From NCBI GenBank assembly GCA_009779525.1, contig WREB01000019.1, positions 1-10,563 on the forward strand: 10,563 bases of DNA, in the 5' to 3' direction. The notes beneath the pieces were generated by a model. The model was given only the letters and a program-made list of their open reading frames with translations. It was not told where the DNA came from and searched no databases. This document shows positions 1-6,967 of the stretch, piece after piece. The DNA is from Defluviitaleaceae bacterium (lineage in GTDB: Bacteria; Bacillota_A; Clostridia; Lachnospirales; WQUN01). The position numbers were made by a program, and so were the translations under genes. Numbering within the stretch: position 1 is the stretch's first letter; each line of letters opens with the position of its first letter.

Positions 1-27
1 GCAAAAATAAAACAAGGAGAGCTGACA

Positions 28-1092
28 ATGGCGGCAAGGCAGAGCAACAACATAATACCGGTAATCCACCGCCTCGTGACGGACGAGTACGGCGAAAACT
101 ACTGGTTCAACGGCTGCGCCAAGTACGTTATGGAGTGCCTCGGCGAAAAAGACTACGACTACTGGTTTTTCGCCGGCATAACCGGCGACGTTTTCACGCA
201 GCATTACGCCTACGCCAAGTACGCGGGCGACGCGCTTTCAAGCTACATGATGGAGGAACGCATGGGCGGCGACCCGGGCGGGTTTGTCTTGGAAACTTTC
301 GCGAAATGCGGATACGCGGCCACTTATGTCTCGAATCAAGAATTGCAAAACAATACGGAGATGTATTTAAACGCGCTGACCGCATATATCGACAAAGGAG
401 CGCCCGTCATCGCGTGGGGCACGCCGCTCGTCGGCGTTTTCGTCGGCTACGAGGACTACGGGAAGACGCTGCTCTACATCACCGGCAACAGCAACGTGCC
501 CGAACGGGTCGCGCTTGAGAAAATTATCCGCGGCGAAGTAGAGAAGTCCCAGTACGAACTCCGCTCGCAGTTCGGCGGCTGGATTTTCGTCGGCGAAAAA
601 AAGAGGGACATTAATCTCGCGCAAGCCTACCGCGAAGCGATACGCGAGATTCCGCGCCGGCTAAGCGCCGACGCCAAGCTGTACTGCCTCGGGGCCGACG
701 CGTTCAGGGCCTGGGCGAATGATATCGAAAGCGGCAGGTTCGAAGGAATGGAACCCGCGGAATTTGACGCGTGGTCGCACCATACCAACTACGTCTGCGT
801 CCTTGCGACAAACGGAAGCTGCTGCCACGGTTTTTTGAACAAGGCGCGGGAACTGAACCCGGACATGGGTTTCCTGGAAGAAGTCAGCGGGCTATTCCGC
901 AGGACCGCCCAGATGTGGGGCGGCGAAGGCGGCCAAAACGACGCCGACAGCCTCGAGGCTCTGGGCGGCGGGTTCAACGTGACGCTCGAGGCGTTGCAAG
1001 ACAGGGAGAGGCGCGTTAAAATCGCAAAAAAAATCCGCGAGTGCGCGGATGCGACCGACGAAATCATGCGGGTCATTCAAGCAAACATATAA
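28..1092 (+). CDS. BtrH N-terminal/C39-like protein of unknown function
   Basis: A 354-residue soluble protein with no signal peptide or membrane segment. Its start is supported by AAGGAGA at 14-20, seven bases before ATG. The N-terminal part (about residues 10-180) resembles the BtrH N-terminal/papain-like C39 fold found in acyl-transfer and peptidase-like proteins: a candidate nucleophile Cys30 in the motif NGCAKYVMECLGE, then a block DYDYWFFAGITGD, and a central segment reading GAPVIAWG, GVFVGYEDYGKTLLYITG. The second half carries FRAWANDIESGRF, a Cys-rich GSCCHGF (Cys265, Cys266, His267) and a helical tail. From memory, close relatives of this whole architecture occur in many clostridia without an assigned function. 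No partner acyl carrier or peptide gene lies next to it, and it faces away from the sugar genes. The family assignment is recall-based; the reaction is unknown. Confidence 0.6.
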   Translation: MAARQSNNIIPVIHRLVTDEYGENYWFNGCAKYVMECLGEKDYDYWFFAGITGDVFTQHYAYAKYAGDALSSYMMEERMGGDPGGFVLETFAKCGYAATYVSNQELQNNTEMYLNALTAYIDKGAPVIAWGTPLVGVFVGYEDYGKTLLYITGNSNVPERVALEKIIRGEVEKSQYELRSQFGGWIFVGEKKRDINLAQAYREAIREIPRRLSADAKLYCLGADAFRAWANDIESGRFEGMEPAEFDAWSHHTNYVCVLATNGSCCHGFLNKARELNPDMGFLEEVSGLFRRTAQMWGGEGGQNDADSLEALGGGFNVTLEALQDRERRVKIAKKIRECADATDEIMRVIQANI

Positions 1093-1189
1093 AGCATATT
1101 CGGTATCGCCAGGCGCCAAATTTTTAGATCGACGGACGAATCGGTATGGCGCGGCGCCGCGCGCAGCGTCGTCGAAAGGTTAAAATGTT
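1093..1189. other. Convergent intergenic region with palindrome and imperfect direct repeat
   Basis: This gap separates the stop of the BtrH-like gene from the stop of the kinase-like gene, which face each other. It holds two related 20-base units at 1098-1117 and 1139-1158 (both read ATCGGTAT or TTCGGTAT, then a GC-rich part ending GGCGCC; 16 of 20 bases match by eye) and a perfect 14-base palindrome GCGCGGCGCCGCGC at 1149-1162. A terminator for both genes is expected here, but the palindrome is not followed by a T-run on either strand, so a canonical intrinsic terminator is not demonstrated. Confidence 0.35.
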
Positions 1190-2287
1190 TTATCGGGCTT
1201 TTTGGTATATCGTACCCGTTTTTGTCCAGCGTTCGCAGATTTGTGAACCAAGGATGATTATTCCGCCGTTTTCAAACCGGAGGACTGCCGGAAGCAAATC
1301 GACGTAAAATTCGTCAGGCGACTTCGGTATAAGCTTTCGCGCTTGGCCGTTCGAGTCGGTAAACGCCAAGCCTTCGACTTTTATTGATAGCCCGAGATCT
1401 TCGTTTGCGTAAACGCCGTCAAGCGGCATAAAAACGGGATCGGGCGCGCGGCCGACGCCTAAAAAGGAAAGCATTTCATCTTCGATGCAAACCCAATTTC
1501 TACCGGTGATATCGATCGCTATTTTTTTCGCGCCAAAATCATCGAACAAAATTTTCGCAAAACGCGCGTAATCGCGCAGGAATCGCTTGAAGCCCTCGGC
1601 TCCCGGGGGCTTTTTTGCATAATACGGCTGCTCCTTGTCCCTTTCCCAAATTTTTTCAAGGAATTGAGTTCCTCGATCGTTTTCGAGAAAATCAATGGTC
1701 GCCTCCGTGTTTTCCCGGTATAAGTAAATCAAGCGCGGATTAAGCGGCCTTACGATTTCAAACAATCGACCGACGAAGTCTTGCAACATTTGAACGGGAC
1801 TGCCGCTTAAAAGAAATTTAAAGATCTGATACTGAAAGAACGCGCTGTCGGCGATCTGGACCTCGTCCCGCTTTTTTAACGCGGTTTCGGTAAAACGCGC
1901 CCATTTATCCAAAGCGAATTTTATGTATTTGTCCGGCGGAAACTTCCAAACGTCGTATTCAGACAGCGCCCCGTAGATATTGCCGTTTATTTTATTCGAA
2001 AATTCCCATTTGAGCTCGGTCGGGTTTATTCCGACGGTGTTTGCCCTAAACTCCGCCTTCGAATCCAAGAAACCGGCCGTCTCCGGATGTTTTTCCTTTA
2101 GCTTGGCGTATTCGCCATACGTCAATCCGGCCTCGTCGAAAAAAAGCGCGGGGTGCGGCAAGGCCACCTCGTGAATCCATCTCGCGTCAATGCAGCTTCG
2201 TTCGAGTTGAATATTAATGAAGCGTGCGTTCGTGGTTTTGCCCGTCGAAGGAAGCCCTTCCACCAACACCAGTCTTGAATCCACCAT
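1190..2287 (-). CDS. P-loop NTPase, kinase-like, with extra C-terminal domain
   Basis: A 365-residue protein opening directly into a Walker A loop, GLPSTGKTT at residues 11-19, preceded by the hydrophobic strand LVLVE, as in nucleotide/small-molecule kinases and thymidylate-kinase-like P-loop proteins. Charged and aromatic-rich helices follow, with a segment LNPRLIYLYREN (near residue 190) typical of the kinase-fold strand and lid region, and CIEDEM near residue 270. The last 90 or so residues (VYANEDLGLSIKVEGL onward, with FYVDLLPAVLRFENGGI) look like a separate beta-rich domain, not part of a standard kinase core. The start is supported by GGAG at 2295-2298, seven bases upstream. It follows the PHP gene by 43 bases on the same strand and may be the last gene of that operon. 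Its base composition is clearly more AT-rich than its neighbours. Substrate unknown; an orphan sugar or nucleoside kinase role cannot be assigned. Confidence 0.6.
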   Translation of the reverse strand: MVDSRLVLVEGLPSTGKTTNARFINIQLERSCIDARWIHEVALPHPALFFDEAGLTYGEYAKLKEKHPETAGFLDSKAEFRANTVGINPTELKWEFSNKINGNIYGALSEYDVWKFPPDKYIKFALDKWARFTETALKKRDEVQIADSAFFQYQIFKFLLSGSPVQMLQDFVGRLFEIVRPLNPRLIYLYRENTEATIDFLENDRGTQFLEKIWERDKEQPYYAKKPPGAEGFKRFLRDYARFAKILFDDFGAKKIAIDITGRNWVCIEDEMLSFLGVGRAPDPVFMPLDGVYANEDLGLSIKVEGLAFTDSNGQARKLIPKSPDEFYVDLLPAVLRFENGGIIILGSQICERWTKTGTIYQKAR

Positions 2288-2308
2288 TTATAGACTCCGC
2301 CGCGTAAA

Positions 2309-2323
2309 CGCCAAATCTTGGCG
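2309..2323 (-). repeat. Small hairpin between PHP and kinase-like genes
   Basis: CGCCAA-ATC-TTGGCG forms a perfect six-base-pair stem with a three-base loop, sitting 22 bases upstream of the kinase-like start codon and just after the PHP stop. On the minus strand it is followed only by TTTACG, so it is too weakly T-rich to be a convincing terminator. It could lower read-through or protect a processed end of the transcript. Function is inferred only from position. Confidence 0.35.
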
Positions 2324-2330
2324 CCGTTCT

Positions 2331-3641
2331 TTACGATTCGCAAACCATGCCCAACGTATTTTTGTCGCGCGCAAGCTTCGCGAAATGCCGGATCCGGTCG
2401 CCCAAGTCAGGCGTCCGCGAAACCGTTTCTTTTGAAAACATGCCTTCGCTCAAGCCGTTTATTGAAGCTTCTTCGTGGCCGACAAGCGCCCAGGCGGAAT
2501 CGGCCAGATGGGCGTATTCCTTTTTTTGGAGCTCGCCGCACACGAACGATTGGAACGGCGAGTTTATGTCCTCGCCGGATATTTGGAAAAGTTTATTCCG
2601 TTCGCAAAGCAAGGCGACGCGGCAAAGCTGCGCGGGCGTGTTACGCGCGGGCATGTATGTGACCGCGTCGAAGCCGGCCGACGCCAGCCAGCCGAACAAA
2701 TCGTCGAGGTAGCCGTCCTCGAAGGCCTGCGCCGATTTGTCGCCGGTGACCGAATCGGTCACGTCCCCGAGGTACGCGTACGCCGCTATCCCGCCGGTTT
2801 TTTTCGCAAGCTCCAAGAACGCCCCCACCGGCGGGCACTCCTCGCGCGCGTCTATATAAAAACGCCGCGCCAGCCCGCCCTTCAGCACGTTGAGCACCAC
2901 GTAGGCGTAAAGGGGGCCGCGCGCTTCGTTAAGCCGCGACTTGTTGCCCGCGCTGATCGCAAGTCCGAACGCTTCGCATAAAACGTTTTCAAGTTTCGCC
3001 CCCCGCCCGAATTTTTCAACAAGTTTAAGCGAAAGGGCGTACAGGATGTGGCGCTCCGTCACGGTCCCGCCCGAAGCGGCGCGCGAAACCGGAATTACGT
3101 CGCCGTCGAAGTCGATTCGTACGCCAAGCGGCGCGGCAATACTGTCAAGCTTTTCAGTCATCAAGCGGTTCCTGCGGTTACGCGCCGCGCGGTACGGCCT
3201 AAAAAAATCTTGCGCCGTTTGCATGCTCTGCCTCGGTATTCCGTGCAGCGCGAGGTACGCGATAGAATTCTGGTCGGGATTGTTTACGCGCCGCCCGTCA
3301 AACGGAGTCCCTCCCATTTGGCAGCGGCATTCCAAACCTACGGTTACGGGCAGGCCGATGATTTTCCCGGCATCTATAAATTCGCCGGCGCCGGACAATG
3401 TGTCGTGGTCCATGACGCCCGCCATCGCAAGCCCGCTTACGCGGGCGGCGTACGCCGCGGCGGTGGGCGAATATGGCGAGAAGGAATGATCCGTGTGTAT
3501 ATGGTTGTTTACATATTTATGATTGATATGCATCGCCGGCATAGTACCGTCTCGATGCTTTTCGACAAGCCCGCGAAGCTTATTTAACCTATCGTCCGCG
3601 GATCCCGCGTTTAGCGCTTCGATCAGGCCGAAATCGATCAT
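2331..3641 (-). CDS. PHP-domain metal-dependent hydrolase
   Basis: A 436-residue protein of the polymerase-and-histidinol-phosphatase superfamily, whose members hydrolyse phosphoesters at a multi-metal site. Visible metal ligands: NHIHTDHSFSPYS with His47, His49 and His52; GVMDHD with Asp77, His78, Asp79; GLECR with Glu103; and a late motif GEDINSPFQSF with Asp358, where many PHP enzymes have G-S-D-x-H. The middle has a helical insert rich in Arg (FRPYRAARNRRNR). The chosen ATG at 3641 overlaps the upstream TGA as ATGA and has AGGTGA just upstream; a longer open frame to 3713 lies inside the upstream coding region and has no such signal. Translational coupling to the aldolase/dehydrogenase suggests a role with a sugar phosphate or a metabolite of that pathway, but the substrate is unknown. 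From memory, similar PHP genes accompany this aldolase fusion in other clostridia and spirochaetes. Confidence 0.75.
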   Translation of the reverse strand: MIDFGLIEALNAGSADDRLNKLRGLVEKHRDGTMPAMHINHKYVNNHIHTDHSFSPYSPTAAAYAARVSGLAMAGVMDHDTLSGAGEFIDAGKIIGLPVTVGLECRCQMGGTPFDGRRVNNPDQNSIAYLALHGIPRQSMQTAQDFFRPYRAARNRRNRLMTEKLDSIAAPLGVRIDFDGDVIPVSRAASGGTVTERHILYALSLKLVEKFGRGAKLENVLCEAFGLAISAGNKSRLNEARGPLYAYVVLNVLKGGLARRFYIDAREECPPVGAFLELAKKTGGIAAYAYLGDVTDSVTGDKSAQAFEDGYLDDLFGWLASAGFDAVTYMPARNTPAQLCRVALLCERNKLFQISGEDINSPFQSFVCGELQKKEYAHLADSAWALVGHEEASINGLSEGMFSKETVSRTPDLGDRIRHFAKLARDKNTLGMVCES

Positions 3642-5578
3642 TTCATCACCTGCCCGCCGGTAACCGGGATCGCCTGGCCCGTCTCGTATTGTTGCTCCAC
3701 GGCGTAAATGCACGCAAGCGCTATGTCCTTCGCGGTGCAGCCGCGCCTCATGGGTACTTTTGCCTCGTAAAATTCGCGCACGTCCGCGACAGTCTTTGCC
3801 CCGGGCGCCTTGCCCGCGTCTAAGTACTGCCTAAACAATCCACGCTCGGGATCCGACCATAGCGGGCCGTCGAAAAAGTTGCCAGGGCAGACCGCGTTCA
3901 CCTTCACGCCGAATTCGATAAGCTCCAGCGCGAAACTTTGCGTGAGCCCTATCCCGCCGAACTTGCTACCCGCGTACGCGAAGTTTTTGCTGCTGCCGGT
4001 CAAGCCGCTTTTAGAATTTATTTCAATGATGTCCGACGTGTACCCCGCGCTGTATTCGCGCTGCAGGCGCATCGGCTCGCTCGCGTGCTTGACGCACAGG
4101 AAATATCCGGCGTAGTTGACTTTCGCGACTTGCTCGAATTTATCCGCCGTCATTTCGCGCAGTCCCCCCGCGTGAAGTATTCCGGCGTTTGCGATGAAGA
4201 CGTCGACGCCGCCGAACGCGAGCGTCGTCTCTTCGACGAGCCTCTTGACGCTTTCCTCGTCGGTAACGTCCACTTGCAATGCTTCCGCCGATTTGGCCCC
4301 GTATTTTTCGCGGAGATCGGCCGCGGTTTTTTCGGCGCCGGCCGCGTTTATGTCCGCGACCATTATGTACGCGCCTTCCTCCGCAAGTTCGAATGCGATT
4401 CCGCGCCCTATCCCCTGCGCGCCTCCGGTTATCACCGCGATTTTCCCCGCGAGCCGCTTTGGCGCGGCTTCTCCCGACTGCGCCTTTTGCCTGTAGCTTT
4501 CGACTTCCCAGTTCGTTATGAAGTCGGCCATTTTTTTAGGGAGGGGTTTCGGGCCGCCGAACGATTTTGAATAGACGGCGATTTTCATCGCGTCGGCAAA
4601 AAGCCCGCGCGCCGCGTCCGCCTCGTTCGCGTTTTTGCCGAGCGCAAAGAAGCCTTGGCCCTCGACCGCGACTATCTTGGGCGGGAAACCTTTTTCAGAC
4701 GCGTAGCGTTCGAACGCCTCGCGCGGTTTTGCTCCCCGCTTGAGGTAAAGCGGCGCGTCCTTGCAATAGACTATATGGTCGGGCGTGAACGGACAAGTCA
4801 GCGGCGCGAATGATTCCTCGCTTGAAACGAAGCCGCCGGCGAGCTTGCTTGAGGTAAAATTTACGACGCATTTGCCGCCTTGGTCGTAAAGCATCCTGAG
4901 CGCGGGGGCCAACCCGCAGGCGAGCTTGCGATCGAAGGGCGTTTCTCCCGTTTCGGGCTTTATTTTTATGTGTTTTTTTAACGCGCCCATGATCCGTCCC
5001 ATGATCGAATCTATTTCGCGCGGGTCGTCCGCCGCGACGAACACCCCGTGGTTTTGCAAGAACACGATCTGCGGGTAAAGGCCGCGCTTTTCATTATATT
5101 CGCTAAAAACTGAGGCGCATTTTTTCGCGAGCACGAGGCCGGGCTTGGTAAGCGGAACCCACGCGGCGTCCCCGAAAAGCTCCCCGCAGATTTTTTGTCC
5201 GTTTTCTCCGCAGGTCATGCCGTTTACGAGGGCCGGGTGCGTATGCAGCACGTACCGCTGCCAAAACAACGCGTGAAGCGCCGCCTCGACGCTCGGGCGC
5301 TTGGCTTCCTCGCCCGCGATGCGCGCCGCCATCATGTCGGCGAGGGCCGCGCGCTCGCGCGCCGCGTCGCCGCCCGCGTAGTCGCGTTCGAGCATCGCGA
5401 GGAGCTTTTTTATATCCATCGCGACGAACTGCTCGGGCTTAATGCCCGACAACGGCACGCCCGAGCACTTAACGCGCATTACCCCGCCTTCCTTAAGCGA
5501 CGCGTTGCCGCCGCCGAAAAGCGCGTAATCCTCTCCCCCGTATTTCGACGAAATCATGGCTAGTTTTTTTAAGTCCAA
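3638..5578 (-). CDS. Bifunctional rhamnulose-1-phosphate aldolase / short-chain dehydrogenase
   Basis: A 646-residue two-domain cytosolic enzyme. The N-terminal class II aldolase domain (about 1-240) has the phosphate loop GGGNAS (22-27), the acidic residue Glu98 in PSVEAALH, zinc ligands His112 and His114 in HTHP, and a third in QNHGVF. The C-terminal short-chain dehydrogenase domain (about 378-646) has the NAD(P) loop TGGAQGIG (384-391), NAG, and the triad Ser522, Tyr535, Lys539 (YAGSK). The architecture matches the family that cleaves L-rhamnulose-1-phosphate to DHAP and L-lactaldehyde and oxidises lactaldehyde (Bacillus YuxG/RhaEW type, usually near 690 residues, so this copy is somewhat short). 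The start is TTG at 5578, backed by GGAGGGAG nine bases upstream; the in-frame ATG at 5557 has no ribosome binding site. It is first in a minus-strand operon and overlaps the PHP gene by four bases. A rhaB gene in the same window supports the rhamnose role; another 6-deoxyketose phosphate is possible. Confidence 0.82.
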   Translation of the reverse strand: MDLKKLAMISSKYGGEDYALFGGGNASLKEGGVMRVKCSGVPLSGIKPEQFVAMDIKKLLAMLERDYAGGDAARERAALADMMAARIAGEEAKRPSVEAALHALFWQRYVLHTHPALVNGMTCGENGQKICGELFGDAAWVPLTKPGLVLAKKCASVFSEYNEKRGLYPQIVFLQNHGVFVAADDPREIDSIMGRIMGALKKHIKIKPETGETPFDRKLACGLAPALRMLYDQGGKCVVNFTSSKLAGGFVSSEESFAPLTCPFTPDHIVYCKDAPLYLKRGAKPREAFERYASEKGFPPKIVAVEGQGFFALGKNANEADAARGLFADAMKIAVYSKSFGGPKPLPKKMADFITNWEVESYRQKAQSGEAAPKRLAGKIAVITGGAQGIGRGIAFELAEEGAYIMVADINAAGAEKTAADLREKYGAKSAEALQVDVTDEESVKRLVEETTLAFGGVDVFIANAGILHAGGLREMTADKFEQVAKVNYAGYFLCVKHASEPMRLQREYSAGYTSDIIEINSKSGLTGSSKNFAYAGSKFGGIGLTQSFALELIEFGVKVNAVCPGNFFDGPLWSDPERGLFRQYLDAGKAPGAKTVADVREFYEAKVPMRRGCTAKDIALACIYAVEQQYETGQAIPVTGGQVMK

Positions 5579-5587
5579 AAAGCCCCG

Positions 5588-5595
5588 CTCCCTCC
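5588..5595 (-). promoter_or_regulatory. Ribosome binding site that fixes a TTG start
   Basis: Read on the minus strand this is GGAGGGAG, nine bases before the TTG at 5578-5576. It is a strong Shine-Dalgarno match and makes the TTG, not the downstream ATG at 5557, the likely start of the fused aldolase/dehydrogenase. Confidence 0.7.
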
Positions 5596-5620
5596 GCGTC
5601 CGGCTTGTTAAATCAACTAC

Positions 5621-5636
5621 GCTATAATATTATAGC
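5621..5636. promoter_or_regulatory. Palindromic divergent promoter core / possible operator
   Basis: GCTATAATATTATAGC is a perfect 16-base palindrome in the 115-base gap between the divergent aldolase operons. It contains TATAAT on the plus strand (5623-5628) and TATAAT on the minus strand (5634-5629), directly abutting. Each is placed to serve as a -10 box: about 60 bases before the plus-strand ribosome site and about 35 before the minus-strand one. No good TTGACA-like -35 is seen at 16-18 bases for either (best minus-strand candidate TCGATT at 17), which suggests an activator-dependent pair, or that the palindrome is a repressor or activator site. The two polymerases could not occupy it together. 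Confidence 0.5.
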
Positions 5637-5693
5637 CGTGAGAATAATTCCAATCGAATCGCCGACTCCCTATCGATTCCTTTTGAGGTATAG

Positions 5694-6437
5694 ATGCAAA
5701 GCGAAAATAGTATCCGTCTCGAAATCTGCGAAATCGGAAGGCGCGCTTACGAAAAAAACTTCGTCGCGGCAAACGACGGGAACATATCGGTCAGGCTGCG
5801 CGACGGCGGCGTGCTTTGCACGCCGACCGGCGTAAGCAAGGGATTCATGGCGCCGGAAATGATATGCAGGCTCGACGCTTCCGGCTCGGTAACGGACGCG
5901 GGAAGCGGCGCCGGCCCCTCCTCCGAGCTGGCGATGCACCTAAGGATCTACAATGAGCGGCCCGACATAAGCGCGGTCGTCCATACGCACCCGCCGTACG
6001 CGACCGCTTTCGCGGTCGCAAACGCTCCCCTTTCCCAACCGCTCTCGTCCGAAACCGTGTACGCGCTCGGCTGCGTTCCGGTCGCCCAATACGGGACGCC
6101 GTCGACGGCGGAGGTCGCCGAAAACGTGTCGGCGTTCGTCGGGCTGTGCGACGCGATGCTTCTTGCCAACCACGGCGCGCTCTCGTACGGCGCGGATTTA
6201 ATCATAGCCTGGCACTTGATGGAATCGGTCGAATTTTACGCGAAGCTGACATACATGGCAAAAACGATCGGCTCGGCGAACCGCCTTGGCCCGGACGAAA
6301 TAAAAAAGCTCGAGGCGCTCAGGGAGCGAAACGGCGCGTCCGGCCGCAGGATAAAAAAACCGTGCCGAATCGACGCAAACGCAAAGGGATTTAGCCACTG
6401 CGCCAATTGCGATTTTTCCGGCGGCGAAAAAAATTGA
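5694..6437 (+). CDS. Class II aldolase, L-fuculose-1-phosphate aldolase type
   Basis: A 247-residue cytosolic protein of the class II aldolase/adducin family, close in length to FucA plus a short tail. It shows the phosphate-binding GNIS (29-32) and TPTGVSKG (43-50), the catalytic glutamate Glu78 in GPSSELAMH, zinc ligands His97 and His99 in HTHPP, and His160 in NHGA. These fit zinc-dependent cleavage of a ketose 1-phosphate to DHAP and an aldehyde (lactaldehyde if the substrate is fuculose- or rhamnulose-1-phosphate). The last 25 residues carry Cys224, Cys236 and Cys239 (CANC), absent from E. coli FucA as I recall it, and possibly a metal site. GAGGT at 5685-5689 precedes the ATG. It heads the plus-strand cluster, divergent from the fused aldolase. 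Related class II aldolases (ribulose-5-phosphate epimerase, methylthioribulose phosphate dehydratase) share the fold, so substrate is inferred from context. Confidence 0.75.
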   Translation: MQSENSIRLEICEIGRRAYEKNFVAANDGNISVRLRDGGVLCTPTGVSKGFMAPEMICRLDASGSVTDAGSGAGPSSELAMHLRIYNERPDISAVVHTHPPYATAFAVANAPLSQPLSSETVYALGCVPVAQYGTPSTAEVAENVSAFVGLCDAMLLANHGALSYGADLIIAWHLMESVEFYAKLTYMAKTIGSANRLGPDEIKKLEALRERNGASGRRIKKPCRIDANAKGFSHCANCDFSGGEKN

Positions 6438-6967
6438 GGCGCGCGCTTAAAATATCCGCCTACGCGGCGGCGCTGCTGGCGGCGGCGCTGCTCGCGTGTT
6501 ATTCGCTCGGACTTTTCGGCGGGGGAAGCTCCGTCTACGTAAGCGAAAAATCCTACGCGGGCGGCGAGCTTCTTTTTACCGGCGAATTGCAAGACGGCCT
6601 GTTTAACGGGCCAGGCGGCATGGTTTTTGGCGGCGGGAGTTTTTATGAAGGCGGATTCGAGGGCGGACGCTTCGAAGGCAGGGGCGTTTACGCGTTCCCC
6701 GACGGCTCGCTTTACGTAGGCACGTTCGCGGGGGGGTTGGCGGACGGCTTTGGCGTTTACGCGGGCGAAGGCGGAGCGACGGTATACGACGGTTCGTTTA
6801 AAAACGGCAGGTTCGACGGGTACGGAAGATACTACAGCCCTGACGGATGGAAGTACGAGGGGTATTTTAAGGACGGCCAGTTCGAAGGCGAGGGCGCAGT
6901 GACCATTGACGGCGTCCTGCTGCGCGGGGTTTGGGATAAAGGGACGCAGGTTAAGCGGCATGACTAA
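6434..6967 (+). CDS. Membrane-anchored MORN-repeat protein
   Basis: About 177 residues with a basic N-terminus followed by one Ala/Leu-rich hydrophobic segment (roughly residues 7-25, AAALLAAALLACY), then a run of five MORN-type repeats and a partial sixth, each about 23 residues with the pattern Y-x-G-x-F-x-x-G-x-x-x-G-x-G (for example FYEGGFEGGRFEGRGVY and KYEGYFKDGQFEGEG). The topology predicts a single anchor with the beta-repeat part outside the cell. There is no ATG before the repeats. TTG at 6434 forms a four-base TTGA overlap with the aldolase stop and is preferred for coupling; an upstream TTG at 6407 would add nine residues (MRFFRRRKK) and overlap by 31 bases. Neither has a strong ribosome site. 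It overlaps the next gene by eight bases. MORN repeats bind lipids or proteins in other systems; here a scaffold or partner for the following acyltransferase is an inference. Confidence 0.7.
   Translation: MRRALKISAYAAALLAAALLACYSLGLFGGGSSVYVSEKSYAGGELLFTGELQDGLFNGPGGMVFGGGSFYEGGFEGGRFEGRGVYAFPDGSLYVGTFAGGLADGFGVYAGEGGATVYDGSFKNGRFDGYGRYYSPDGWKYEGYFKDGQFEGEGAVTIDGVLLRGVWDKGTQVKRHD

Noticed and set aside
1149..1162. Intrinsic terminator at the GC palindrome
   Set aside because: No T-run on either strand and no proper loop in the perfect palindrome.
3642..3713. 24-residue N-terminal extension of the PHP protein
   Set aside because: It lies inside the end of the dehydrogenase gene, has no family-like sequence, and the ATGA-overlapping start at 3641 has a ribosome binding site.
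6906..6959. 18-residue N-terminal extension of the acyltransferase (non-ATG start)
   Set aside because: It would overlap the MORN gene by 62 bases and places Cys-rich, non-family sequence before the first membrane segment.
6590..6960. Tandem DNA repeat with a period near 69 bases
   Set aside because: The periodicity is that of the MORN protein repeats; the DNA units are too diverged to be a recent tandem duplication.
6236..6961. 241-codon minus-strand open frame opposite the aldolase end and MORN gene
   Set aside because: No family features, and its codons are the complement of the MORN repeat and aldolase tail.
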